In this document: positions 8,337 to 16,900 of the stretch, piece after piece
Layout of the letters: each line of letters begins with the position of its first letter
How positions within the stretch are numbered: position 1 is the first letter of the stretch
DNA from: CAZJNX01 sp964547415
GTDB taxonomy: Bacteria > Pseudomonadota > Alphaproteobacteria > Rhizobiales > Amorphaceae
NCBI GenBank assembly: GCA_964547415.1
Contig: CAZJNX010000043.1
Coordinates: 1-25,142 of the forward strand
Direction: 5' to 3'
Length of the DNA: 25,142 bases
Notes under the pieces: model-generated
Told to the model about the DNA's origin: nothing
What the model saw: only the letters and a program-made list of their open reading frames with translations
The model's database searches: none
Made by a program: the position numbers and the translations under genes

Positions 8337-9695
8337 TCAATAGGCCTGCTCGGGCAGCCACAGGACGAGCTGGGGGAACAGGAACACGAGGGCGAGCGCG
8401 ATGAGCTGCAGGATCACGAAGGGGATCACGCCCTTGTAGATGTCGATGGTGGTGACCTCGGGCGGGGCCGCGCCCTTCAGGTAGAATAGGGAGAAGCCCA
8501 CCGGCGGCGTCAGGAACGAGGTCTGCAGCGCGACCGCGAACATGACGGTGAACCAGACCGGGTCAAAGCCGAGGCCGATGATGACGGGCGCCATCAGCGG
8601 CAGGAAGATGAGGGTGATCTCCAGCCAGTCGAGGAAGAAGCCGAACAGGAAGGCGAGGAACAGGATGAAGATCAGGATCCCGTTCGGGCCGAACGGGAGC
8701 GAGGAGAGGATGTGCTCGATGAAGGCGTCGCCGCCGAGCTGCCGCATGACGAGGGCGAAGGCGGTGGCCCCGAGGAAGATGCCGAAGATGAAGGCGGTGG
8801 TCAGCGTCGTCTCGTAGGACACGTCCTTGAGGACGCGCATGGTGAGACGCCCGTTGAACAGGGCGAGGAGGGTCGCCCCGAACGCGCCGATGCCCGCCGC
8901 CTCCGTCGGCGTCGCGATGCCGAGGAAGATCGTGCCGAGGACGGCGAAGATGAGGGCGATGGGCGGGATCACCGACAGCAGCGTCTTGAAGACGACCCGC
9001 GACGACAGCGGCTCGAGGTGGGTCGGCGCGGGAGCCACCGACGGGCGGAAGAAGGCGGTGAGCAGGATGTAGGCGATGTAGAGAAAGCCGAGGAGGAGGC
9101 CGGGGACGACCGCCCCGAGGAACAGGTCGCCCACCGAGAGCGACAGCTGATCGCCCATGATGACGAGCATGATGGACGGCGGGATCAGGATGCCGAGGGT
9201 CCCCGCGCTCGCGAGCGTGCCCGATGCCATCCCCTTGGCGTAGCCCTGCTGCAGCATGACGGGCATGGCGAGGACGGTGAGGAGTACCACCGACGCGCCG
9301 ACGATGCCCGTGGAGGCGGCGAACAGGATGCCGATGAGAACGGCCGCGAGGGCGAGGCCGCCGCGGAAGCGGCCGAACACCTGCACGAAGTTCTGCATCA
9401 GGTTCTCGGCGAGGCCCGAGCGCTCCAGCATCAGCCCCATGAAGATGAACATGGGCAGCGCCGTCAGCACCCAGTTCTCCATGAGGTTCCATGTCCGGTT
9501 GACGAACAGCGTCAGGTCGCGCCACGAATCCAGGAAGTAGGTGTCGATCCCGAACCACTCCGGCCCGACGATGCCGACGACCGTGTAGATGAAGGCGAGG
9601 CCCGCCAGGATCCACGCGATCGGGAACCCGGTGAGCAGGAGCAGCATGAACGAGCCCAAAAGGCAGATGACGATGATTTCGTAGCTCGTCAGCAT
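8337..9695 (-). CDS. dctM: TRAP transporter large permease subunit (DctM family)
   Basis: The 12-segment membrane subunit that carries the substrate across the inner membrane, driven by an ion gradient (usually Na+). It has 452 residues, almost all hydrophobic. Family marks seen are ALPMFIFMGLMLERSGLAENL, FAASTGIVGASVVLL, ASAGTLGILIPPSIMLVIMGD, GIATPTEAAGIGAFGA, and TSFLTPPVGFSLFYLKG near the end. The last of these is the typical DctM C-terminal motif. It starts at the ATG at 9695. The ribosome site is poor. It is the last gene of dctP-dctQ-dctM, separated from dctQ by a 111-bp gap that contains a strong stem-loop (9752-9780), unusual for subunits that are often closely spaced or overlapping. 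Confidence 0.96.
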   Translation of the reverse strand: MLTSYEIIVICLLGSFMLLLLTGFPIAWILAGLAFIYTVVGIVGPEWFGIDTYFLDSWRDLTLFVNRTWNLMENWVLTALPMFIFMGLMLERSGLAENLMQNFVQVFGRFRGGLALAAVLIGILFAASTGIVGASVVLLTVLAMPVMLQQGYAKGMASGTLASAGTLGILIPPSIMLVIMGDQLSLSVGDLFLGAVVPGLLLGFLYIAYILLTAFFRPSVAPAPTHLEPLSSRVVFKTLLSVIPPIALIFAVLGTIFLGIATPTEAAGIGAFGATLLALFNGRLTMRVLKDVSYETTLTTAFIFGIFLGATAFALVMRQLGGDAFIEHILSSLPFGPNGILIFILFLAFLFGFFLDWLEITLIFLPLMAPVIIGLGFDPVWFTVMFAVALQTSFLTPPVGFSLFYLKGAAPPEVTTIDIYKGVIPFVILQLIALALVFLFPQLVLWLPEQAY

Positions 9696-9751
9696 GGCAA
9701 ATCCGTCTCGCGCCCGGCCGGGCGATGCGTCGGGACAAGGAGGGAAAGACG

Positions 9752-9780
9752 TCCCGGCGCCAGGTCGGCCGGCGCCGGAA
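9752..9780 (-). repeat. 10-bp stem-loop between dctQ and dctM
   Basis: On the minus strand TTCCGGCGCC, 9-nt loop, GGCGCCGGGA pairs over 10 bp with one G-T wobble. No T-run follows, so it is not a classical terminator. In the mRNA it could stabilise the upstream dctPQ message or dampen read-through into dctM. Confidence 0.5.
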
Positions 9781-9806
9781 CGGGCGAGGGGCGGCGGCGG
9801 CCGCGG

Positions 9807-10421
9807 TCAGCCCTGGTCGGCCGGCCGCTCTTCGTAAGGCAGCGACTTCGGAAAGCCGAACAGGAGCGCCGTCACCCGCGAGATCCGGGAGACCGCCGCT
9901 AGGACCAGGAGCGCGAAGGCGATGATGATGACGCTCTTGATCATCCATCGGTTGCCGAGGCCGCCCGGCGCGATCGAGACCTCGCCCGTCTCCCAGGACG
10001 TGTAGACGAACGGGTAGGCCTTGATGACCACGAAGATGCAGAACGGCAGCAGGAAGACCGTGAGGCCGATCAGCTCGATCCACGCGCGCGTGCGCACCGA
10101 CAGCCGCTCCGAGACGACGTCGACGCGCACGTGCCGGTCCCGCACGACCGCGTAGGACAGCCCGATCATGAAGCCGATCCCGTAGATGTGCCACTGCAAC
10201 TCCTCGAACACGATCAGCCCGAGGTTGAAGACGTACCGCAGCACCACGTTTCCGATGATCACCAGGATCAGGATCGGCCAGAGCCAGGACACGCCCTGGC
10301 CGACGAGGGTGAGGAACCCGTCGAGCGCCCGGGACAGGCGCGTGCGGGGCAGGGCGAAGGCCTCCGAGCCGTGCTCGGCGGCCTCCACCGCTCTCAGGAT
10401 GCGATCGGACTGGGTCGGCAC
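9807..10421 (-). CDS. dctQ: TRAP transporter small permease subunit (DctQ family)
   Basis: The four-helix membrane partner of DctM that receives the substrate from the periplasmic binding protein. It has 204 residues with four hydrophobic segments, at about residues 34-62, 78-92, 113-137 and 161-183. Seen are the family's NVVLRYVFN segment followed by EELQWHIYGIGFMIGLSYAV and the charged DRHVRVDV just after the second helix. The start is a GTG at 10421, 24 nt after the dctP stop, which indicates translation from the same message. The N-terminal extension of about 30 hydrophilic residues fits this large-DctQ subgroup. Confidence 0.92.
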   Translation of the reverse strand: MPTQSDRILRAVEAAEHGSEAFALPRTRLSRALDGFLTLVGQGVSWLWPILILVIIGNVVLRYVFNLGLIVFEELQWHIYGIGFMIGLSYAVVRDRHVRVDVVSERLSVRTRAWIELIGLTVFLLPFCIFVVIKAYPFVYTSWETGEVSIAPGGLGNRWMIKSVIIIAFALLVLAAVSRISRVTALLFGFPKSLPYEERPADQG

Positions 10422-10445
10422 GACCGTCTCAGCCGTTCTCGCCGG

Positions 10446-11540
10446 TCAGTTCGACGCCGGGTCGACCGGCCAGTCGCGCGGGAGGTAGCCGAGCTCCTTC
10501 CAGGGCTTGTGCTCGCGCTGGAAGGCGAGCTGGCTCTCCAGCACCTTCGCGAACATCTCGTCGTTCTCCGCCTCGCGCTCCAGCACCGTCTGCGTCGCCT
10601 GGTGGAGCGCCTTCAGGACCTCGTCCGGGATGCGCTTGGCGGTGACGCCGAGCTCGTCCGTGAAGCGGTTCAGGACCTCGCCCTGGAGCCCCTCGGCCTT
10701 GGCGATGGCCTGGGTCACGCCGGCCATGCACGCGGTCTCGAGGATCGCCTGCTGCTGCTCGTCCAGCGAGTTCCAGGCGTCCATGTTGACGTAGAGGTAC
10801 TGGCTGGTGGACGGCTGGTGCCAGCCCGGCAGGTGGTAGAACTTGGCGACCTGGTAAAAGCCGAGCTGCTCGTCCACCGTCGGCAGCGAGAACTCGGTGG
10901 CGTCGAGCACGCCGCGCTCCAGCGCCTGGTAGAGTTCACCGCCCGGCAGCACGGTCACCGAGGCGCCGACCTCCTCCATCACCTTGCCGCCGAGGCCCGC
11001 CGCGCGGAACTTCAGGCCCTGCACCTGCTCGAGGTTGTCGAGCGGGAAGGTGAACCAGCCCGCCGCCTCCGGCGAGATCGTGCCGCAGAAGATCGGGTAG
11101 ACATCGTGGGGCGCGTACACCTCGCGCACCAGCTCCTGGCCGCCGCCGTAGTAGTACCAGGCGACGTAGTCGGCCGGCTCGAGGCCGAACGGGCGCGCGC
11201 CGAACAGCGCCGAGGCCGGGATCTGGCCCTGCTCGTAGCCCATCCAGGCGTAGCCCGCCTCGATGTCGCCGGCCGAGACCGCGTCGAAGATCTGGAGCGG
11301 CGGGACGAGCTTGCCGGGCTCGAACACCTCGAGCTGCATGGCCCCGCCCGACATCTCGGCGACCCGCTCGGACACCCACGGCGCCGTGTCCCCGAGCGCG
11401 GTGAGCGTGGAGGCGAAGGACATGGGCATCGGCCAGCGCATGCGCTCCACGGCCTCTGCCGGGGCCGCCACCGTCATCGCGCCGGCGGCGACGAGCGCGA
11501 CCGCGGCCGTCCCCGCGGCAAGACGTCTTGCGAACTTCAT
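10446..11540 (-). CDS. dctP: TRAP transporter periplasmic binding protein (DctP family, TakP-like)
   Basis: Periplasmic substrate receptor of the TRAP system, 364 residues. A signal peptide of about 30 residues ends at AEA|V. The body shows PHDVYPIFCG, the long GLKFRAAGLGGKVMEEVG block with the substrate-carboxylate arginine expected in it, LPGGELYQALERGVLDATEF, and LPGWHQPSTSQYLYVN. These are marks of the subgroup that includes 2-oxo-acid binding TakP and calcium-lactate binding TTHA0766 (family knowledge). This subgroup and the adjacent hydroxyacid dehydrogenase make a 2-oxo- or 2-hydroxy-monocarboxylate the likely cargo (inference). Two ATGs, at 11546 and 11540, lie behind GGGAGG (11550-11555). 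The second is preferred because its spacing is 9 nt instead of 3. Confidence 0.93.
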   Translation of the reverse strand: MKFARRLAAGTAAVALVAAGAMTVAAPAEAVERMRWPMPMSFASTLTALGDTAPWVSERVAEMSGGAMQLEVFEPGKLVPPLQIFDAVSAGDIEAGYAWMGYEQGQIPASALFGARPFGLEPADYVAWYYYGGGQELVREVYAPHDVYPIFCGTISPEAAGWFTFPLDNLEQVQGLKFRAAGLGGKVMEEVGASVTVLPGGELYQALERGVLDATEFSLPTVDEQLGFYQVAKFYHLPGWHQPSTSQYLYVNMDAWNSLDEQQQAILETACMAGVTQAIAKAEGLQGEVLNRFTDELGVTAKRIPDEVLKALHQATQTVLEREAENDEMFAKVLESQLAFQREHKPWKELGYLPRDWPVDPASN

Positions 11541-11570
11541 CTTCATCTTCCTCCCGTGAAGGTCTCCGGG

Positions 11571-11582
11571 CGGACCGGTCCG
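11571..11582. repeat. 12-bp perfect palindrome upstream of dctP
   Basis: CGGACCGGTCCG reads the same on both strands and lies about 30 bp before the dctP start. The location fits an operator, but no regulator gene is adjacent and the GC bias favours chance palindromes. Confidence 0.35.
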
Positions 11583-11621
11583 GTCCCGCCGCGGCGGCCC
11601 CTTTTTCTTGCGAGGGCCGGC

Positions 11622-11676
11622 GGCGACCGGCGGTCGCCTCGCCCGGCTCGTCACCCGCCGCCGGGGAGGCGGCGGG
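11622..11676. repeat. Two perfect hairpins in the lldD-dctP intergenic region
   Basis: GGCGACC/GGTCGCC (11622-11638, 7 bp, 3-nt loop) and CCCGCCGCC/GGCGGCGGG (11654-11676, 9 bp, 5-nt loop) follow each other within 55 bp. Neither is followed by a T-run on either strand. They lie between the dehydrogenase terminator and the dctP start, so they would be in the dctP leader if transcription starts upstream of 11676, or in a read-through transcript. Confidence 0.45.
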
Positions 11677-11740
11677 CGGCGCGACATCCGCGCATGGCAG
11701 CTATCGCGGCGGCACGAGGCTTCGCCGCTTCCCGGCCACA

Positions 11741-11770
11741 AGTCAAGCGGGGTGTCGCGGGACACCCCGC
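11741..11770 (-). terminator. Terminator after the hydroxyacid dehydrogenase gene
   Basis: On the minus strand GCGGGGTGTC, loop CCGC, GACACCCCGC is a perfect 10-bp stem (11747-11770), followed by TTGACTTGT. It is 28 bp after the stop at 11799. The T-run is interrupted, so termination may be partial, leaving some read-through into dctPQM. Confidence 0.6.
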
Positions 11771-11798
11771 CCGTGGCGCACGAACCGTTCGCCGGCTC

Positions 11799-13010
11799 TC
11801 ATTCGGCCGCGGCCGCCATGGCGCCGTCGCCGCCCGCGGGCTCGGCGGCCGTGAACGGGGCGGGCGCGGGCGGCATCGCGAGCAGGTTGTGGCGGCCGAG
11901 GTCCCGCACGTCCGTCTCGCCGCAAAGGGCCATCGTCACGTCGAGCTCGCGGGCGATGATCTCGAGCGCCCGCGTGACGCCCGTCTCGCCCATGGCGCCG
12001 AGGCCGTACACGAAGGCGCGGCCGATGAAGGTGCCCTTCGCGCCGAGGGCGAGGGCCTTCAGGACGTCCTGACCGGAGCGGATGCCCCCGTCGAAGTGGA
12101 CCTCGATCCTGTCGCCCACCGCGTCCACGATGGGCGCGAGCATGTCGACGGAAGCCGCCGCCCCGTCGAGCTGCCGCCCGCCGTGGTTGGACACGACGAT
12201 GGCCGAGGCGCCGGTGGAGGCCGCCGTCCGCGCGTCGTCCACGTCGTTGATCCCCTTCAGGATCAACGGGCCGTCCCAGCGCTCGCGGATCCAGTCCACC
12301 GACTTCCAGTCGAGCGAGGGATCGAACTGCTTGTGGGTCCAGTCCACCAGCGAGGACATGGAGGTGACGCCCGGCGCGTGGCCGACGATGTTGCCGAAGC
12401 TGCGCCGCTTGGTCTTCGCCATCGCCATCACCCAGCCCGGCTTGGTGAGGAGGTCGGCGATCACCTTGGCCGACGGCTTGGGCGGGGCGGACAGGCCGTT
12501 CCTGAGGTCCTTGTGCCGCTGGCCGAGGATCTGCAGGTCGAGGGTGAGGACGAGGGCGGAGCACTTCGCCGCCTTCGCCCGGGCGATCATGTCCTCCACG
12601 AAGCCGCGGTCGCGCATCACGTAGAGCTGGTACCAGAACGGCTTTTCGGTGGCGGCCGCCACGTCCTCGATGGAGCAGATGGACATGGTGGACAGGGTGA
12701 AGGGCACGCCGAACGCCTGGGCCGCGCGGGCGGCCAGGATCTCCCCGTCGGCGTGCTGCATCCCCGTCATGCCCACGGGCGCGAGGGCGACGGGCATCGT
12801 CACCTCGTGGCCGAGCATGGTGGAGGCGAGGGAGCGGTGGTCGATGTTCCGGGCGACGCGCTGGCGCAGGCGGATGCGGGCGAAGGCGGCCTCGTTGTCC
12901 CGGTAGGTCGATTCGGTCCACGCGCCGGAATCGGCGTAGTCGTAGAACATCTTCGGGACGCGGCGCTTCGCCATGCGCCTCAGGTCCTCGATGGTGAGTG
13001 CGAGCGTCAT
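11799..13010 (-). CDS. lldD: FMN-dependent alpha-hydroxyacid dehydrogenase, L-lactate dehydrogenase (LldD) type
   Basis: Oxidises an L-2-hydroxy acid such as L-lactate to the 2-oxo acid with FMN, passing electrons to the respiratory chain. It has 403 residues, a TIM-barrel of usual length. Seen, numbered from the ATG at 13010: MFYDYADSGA at the N-terminus, PVGMTGM (78-84), the YQLYV strand with Gln128 and Tyr130, Lys252 in LILKGI, catalytic His276 with substrate-binding Arg279 in SNHGGRQLDG, and FMN phosphate loops DGGIRSG (307-313) and IGRAFVYG. The tail ends in a low-complexity Ala/Gly stretch. The start was chosen for its ribosome site GGAAGGA at 6 nt. The ATG at 13028 lacks one. It is upstream of dctPQM on the same strand but separated by 250 bp with a terminator. 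The oxidase/dehydrogenase family is certain. The exact substrate (lactate, glycolate or mandelate-like) is not. Confidence 0.93.
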   Translation of the reverse strand: MTLALTIEDLRRMAKRRVPKMFYDYADSGAWTESTYRDNEAAFARIRLRQRVARNIDHRSLASTMLGHEVTMPVALAPVGMTGMQHADGEILAARAAQAFGVPFTLSTMSICSIEDVAAATEKPFWYQLYVMRDRGFVEDMIARAKAAKCSALVLTLDLQILGQRHKDLRNGLSAPPKPSAKVIADLLTKPGWVMAMAKTKRRSFGNIVGHAPGVTSMSSLVDWTHKQFDPSLDWKSVDWIRERWDGPLILKGINDVDDARTAASTGASAIVVSNHGGRQLDGAAASVDMLAPIVDAVGDRIEVHFDGGIRSGQDVLKALALGAKGTFIGRAFVYGLGAMGETGVTRALEIIARELDVTMALCGETDVRDLGRHNLLAMPPAPAPFTAAEPAGGDGAMAAAAE

Positions 13011-13198
13011 CCCTGATCCTTCCCTCATGCGGTGCCGCCTCGCGGGCGGGCGCCGCCCGTTTTCCCGGAACCCTAAAGGAACGCCGCTCCCTTGTGTAGC
13101 AAGACCCGGCCCGGCGGCGGCGCGTCGCGGCGGCGGACGCCCCGCTCTGGCGCGGGCGCGCGGGCCGTCATACGTTCCGCCCGCACGCGGAGGACGGG

Positions 13199-13900
13199 AT
13201 GGACGGCAACGGCGAGGAGACGGGCGCGAAGGGAAAGGGCGAGGCGGGGAAGGGCGAGGCGGGTGAGGGCGAGGCGGCCGCCGTGGCGGCGGCGCGGGCG
13301 CGCCTGTTCGACCGGCCCTGGTCGTTCCTGCTGACCGCGCCGACCATGGCGGCCCTGCCGCCGGCCGGCCCGCCGGAGATCGCCTTCGCGGGCCGGTCGA
13401 ACGTGGGCAAGTCCAGCCTCGTCAACGCGCTCGCGGGCCAGAAGCAGCTCGCCAAGAGCTCCAACACGCCCGGCCGCACCCGCGCCCTCAACTTCTTCGC
13501 GACGGGCGGGGAGGTCGTCGCCGTCGACATGCCGGGCTACGGCTACGCCAGGGCGCCGAAGACCGAGGTGGCGGCCTGGACGAGGCTGGTGTTCGACTAC
13601 CTGCGCGGCCGCCCCACGCTCGCCCGGGTGTTCGTGCTGATCGACGCCCGCCACGGGCTGAAGCCCAACGACCGCGAGGCGATGGACCGGCTCGATGAGG
13701 CGGCGGTCGTCTACCAGGCGGTGCTGACGAAGGCCGACAAGGTCCGCCCGGCCGAGCTCGCCAAGGTGACGGGGGAGACGGCCGAGGCCCTCGCCCGCCG
13801 CCCGGCCGCCCACCCGGACGTCGTCGCGACGTCCGCCGTCACCCGCGACGGCCTCGAGGCCCTCGAGACGGCGATCGCCGGCATCGCCGCGCGCCGCTGA
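13199..13900 (+). CDS. engB: Ribosome biogenesis GTP-binding protein EngB (YihA/YsxC)
   Basis: Small TrmE-Era-type GTPase needed for assembly of the large ribosomal subunit. It has 233 residues. G1 loop GRSNVGKSS at 65-73, G2 in NTPGRT (89-94), G3 DMPGYGYA (110-117), G4 TKADK (177-181), G5 TSAVT near the end. All are intact. The first 25 or so residues are an unusual Gly/Glu/Lys/Ala-rich extension made of short repeats (GKGEAGKGEAGEGEA) that is not part of the GTPase fold. The start is the ATG at 13199, 5 nt after GGAGG. In many alphaproteobacteria engB sits between yidC and argB. Here it stands alone, divergent from lldD and convergent with the giant gene. Confidence 0.95.
   Translation: MDGNGEETGAKGKGEAGKGEAGEGEAAAVAAARARLFDRPWSFLLTAPTMAALPPAGPPEIAFAGRSNVGKSSLVNALAGQKQLAKSSNTPGRTRALNFFATGGEVVAVDMPGYGYARAPKTEVAAWTRLVFDYLRGRPTLARVFVLIDARHGLKPNDREAMDRLDEAAVVYQAVLTKADKVRPAELAKVTGETAEALARRPAAHPDVVATSAVTRDGLEALETAIAGIAARR
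13226..13273 (+). repeat. Imperfect tandem repeat in the 5' end of engB
   Basis: The unit 'aagggcgaggcggg' and close variants occur in tandem, encoding the Gly-Lys/Glu-Gly-Glu-Ala repeats of the EngB N-terminal extension. Such slippage-prone DNA may vary in copy number between strains without touching the GTPase domain. Confidence 0.5.
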
Positions 13901-13905
13901 CCGCC

Positions 13906-13944
13906 GGCGCGGGGCGGCCGGCGCCCAGCCCGCCGCCCCGCGCC
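13906..13944. terminator. 13-bp hairpin between convergent engB and the giant gene
   Basis: GGCGCGGGGCGGC (13906-13918) and its exact complement (13932-13944) flank a 13-nt loop, starting 5 bp after the engB stop. Downstream on the plus strand is GACCGCGTGTTCTAT, a weak T-rich run. On the minus strand no T-run follows. It probably ends engB transcription and may also protect the 3' end of the giant message. Confidence 0.55.
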
Positions 13945-13978
13945 GACCGCGTGTTCTATGTCAGGTGAAAAACTCCGA

Positions 13979-16900
13979 TTACTGCAGCTCGAAGGCGCCG
14001 ATGTCGCGCAACAAGAATTGGTCGTTGTCGACGTTGAAGAGGTCCACGTTCCGGTCGAACGGGGTGCCACGGGTGTCGAAGGCGACGTCGTCCCGCGCCT
14101 GCAACACGTCGAGTGCCGGGTTGTCGGGGGACAGTACCAGCGCCACGGTCTCGAGCGGGCCGCCGTTGTTGGTGAGGTCCGGTCGCCCGTCTCCGTCTGC
14201 ATCGAAGAAGACATCGGTGATGCTGCCCGCCTCGATGACGCTGTCGGCCGGATCGTTGTCGTTGCCGATGCCCACGATGTTGAGGCCGTCGGCCCTTTCA
14301 TCGTTTCTCGAGTCGATGCCGTCCGCGCTGTTGCCGAGGATGATTGTGTCCTCGATCACCACAAAGAACCCGTAGAGGGGGGAGCTGACAGACTCGCCGT
14401 CACCGCGATTGCCCGTGATGGTGGAGCGGAACGCACCCAGCACAGCGAAGTCGGAGGAAGACCCGAACACGCCCGGCCCATCGCCCCCGTTCGTGATCTC
14501 GTTGTTGGCGATGGTCGCCTGGACGAGATTGGCAATAGCGCCATCGAAGTAGATCGCGCCGCCCTCAAACGCGGAATTGCCGCTGATCGTGGAGTCAGTG
14601 ATCGTCAGGCGGTCCAATGCGCGGATGGCCCCGCCCTGGCCGCCGGCCGTGTTGTCCGAGAGGGTGCTCTGCCCCTCCACCGTCACCGGACCGGTGCCGT
14701 AAACCGCGCCTCCGAACGCGGCCTCGTTGTTCGACAGGGTGCTTCCGCCCGCGACGATCACCCCTTGGTCGCCGTAAACCGCGCCGCCCGCGCTATCGGC
14801 GGTGTTGCGCGACAGGACGCTTCCACCGTCAACGGTGACGGTCCCGTTCGCATAGACGGCGCCGCCGGACCCGCCGGTCGCCGCGTTGTCGGTCAGCGTC
14901 GCGCCCTCCAGCTCCACGTTGCCGAAAGACCAGACGGCCCCGCCGTCGCCCGCGGTGCTGTTGGTGCCAGCGGCGTTCTCGGTCAACGTCACGTTCCGCA
15001 AGGCGAGGGTCCCCTCGCCGAAGTGGGCGATCGCCCCACCGTTGATGGTCGCGACGTCGTCCGCCCGTCCTCGGGTGAGGATCAGGTTCTCGATGGTCGT
15101 GTCGCCGCCGACCGAGAGGATCCGCGTGATGTCGGCGCCCTCGACGGTGATGGTCGGTGCCCCGTCTTCGTCCACGAGTCCCCGCAGGTGCAGCGTCCCG
15201 AAATCCTCGGACTCCTGGCGAATCTGGTCCGGTATCGCGTCGCCGGTCTGGTCGGCGAGCCTAATCGTCTTGGGCCCATCGAAGACGTCGGGGTCGAAGG
15301 TGATGACCGTGCCCGGGGCCGCGTCAGGCAGCTCGACCTCGATCGCTTCGCGCAGGGAGGTAAACTCGTCGTCATTGATGACGTCATCGGGGGTGTTGAC
15401 GACGATGGTCAGATCGGGCGCAGGCGGCGCGTTTTCCGCCTGCAGCTCGAAGGCACCGACGTCCCGCGGCCCGCCCCGGTTCTGAACCGTGTCGAGGTCC
15501 ACGTTGCGCGAAAAGCCGTCGCCGCGGGCGTCCGCATCGCCTGCCTCCGCCAGCCGGTCGAGCGCCGGGTTCTGCGCCGACGACAGGAGGGCGACGGTCG
15601 GCACCGGCCCGCCGTTGGCGGCGAGAAGCGGCACGTCCAGGCCCGCGTCCTCCTCCGTGACGAGCACCTCGGCAAGAGGCGCTGCCTCCCGGTTCTCGCC
15701 GCCAGCGCCCTCGTCGACGATGTTGGTGCTCTCGAAGGTGATCGACTCAGGGAGGCTGCCACTTTGCTGAAGAATGCTTTCGGCTATCACGCGGGTTGCA
15801 TCCCCGTCGACAAGATCGGCCGCGTCGTTGCCGGCGATGGTCGACCTGTCGATCCGGATCTCATTCGATGTTGTCCCGGTGATGAGGGGGGCGTTCCCCG
15901 CGGCGTTGCCGACCATCGTCACCTGGTCCATCGTGAGAGTCCCGATCACACTCACTGTGGCACCGTCGCCGTCCCCGACCGTCGTGTTGGCGATGGTGGT
16001 GGACCGGATCTTCGCATCGACGGCCCCGATCGCGCCGAGGTCTGAAGCGGCGCTGTTGCCGTCCAACAGCGAGCGCTCGAGGGTGAGGCTACCGGTCGAC
16101 TGGATCGCACCCTCGAAGAATTCGGCGTGGTTGTCGGTGATTTCGCTGTCGAACACATCGACGGTTACAGCATTGAGTGCGCCGCCGCGGCCCGCGGCCA
16201 CGTTGTCGGAAAGGACGCTGTCCCTCACCTCTGCATTGATGGCGGAGATCCCGCCACCGGCGCCGGTGGAGGACGTCTCGTTGCCGGTGATCTCGCTGTC
16301 CGAGACGCGGACGGTCGACGCCTGCAACCCGCCGCCGTTACCCTCCGCCGTGTTGCGGGAGATAACCGAGCCCACCAAGTCGACCGTGCCGTCCGACAGG
16401 ATCCCCCCGCCGTTCCCGCCGCTCATCGAGTCCGTCACGCTGACGCTTTCGAGGGTGAGCGTCCCCGTCTCGTGCCGAACGGCGCCGCCATCTCCATCCG
16501 AGGCCCCGTTGGTGAGGTCGAGCTGCCGGACGGTCGCGTCATCGGCGAAGATGAACACCCGCGAGGCGCCGTCCGCGTCGAGGGTGATCCGCTCGCCCGG
16601 CTCACTGCCCGGCCCCACGATCTCGATGGGCCCCGCGGCGTCGATGGCGCCCGGATTTTCGTCGGCGCTCCCGTCCCCGTCCATGTCGCCGAACAGGATC
16701 GTCCCTTCGAGGCCGTCGGCGAAGGTGACGGTGTCGCGCCCGTCCACGTCGTCGATGAGAGGGGCGTAGACCTCCACCGCCTCGCGCAGGGAGATGAGCC
16801 CGTCCGCCGGGTCCACCACGTCGCGAAGGGTCGTCACCGCGAGCGACGGTGCCTCGGGCGCGTTCTGCAGCTCGAAGGCGCCGGCGTCGCGGATGCCGGG

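Noticed and set aside
6420..8489. A 689-codon plus-strand frame opposite ligA
   Set aside because: Translation is His/Gly/Arg/Val-rich repeats without domain or ribosome site, exactly antiparallel to the intact ligA gene.
10131..13016. A 961-codon plus-strand frame opposite dctQ, dctP and lldD
   Set aside because: It covers three genuine minus-strand genes and their non-coding spacer, and shows no recognisable protein features.
13043..13063. CGGGCGG-GCG-CCGCCCG followed by TTTT on the plus strand, terminator-like
   Set aside because: It lies between divergent lldD and engB, so no plus-strand gene precedes it. With a 7-bp stem and 3-nt loop it may be chance. A small RNA ending here cannot be supported from sequence alone.
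13073..13813. A 246-codon minus-strand frame opposite engB
   Set aside because: The plus strand encodes all five GTPase motifs of EngB with a good ribosome site. The opposite frame has none.
13958..16045. Long plus-strand frames (and others up to 800 codons) opposite the giant gene
   Set aside because: The minus-strand frame has regular, conserved domain repeats. The plus frames mirror them as Val/Asp/Gly/Arg-rich shadows that repeat only because the sense strand repeats.
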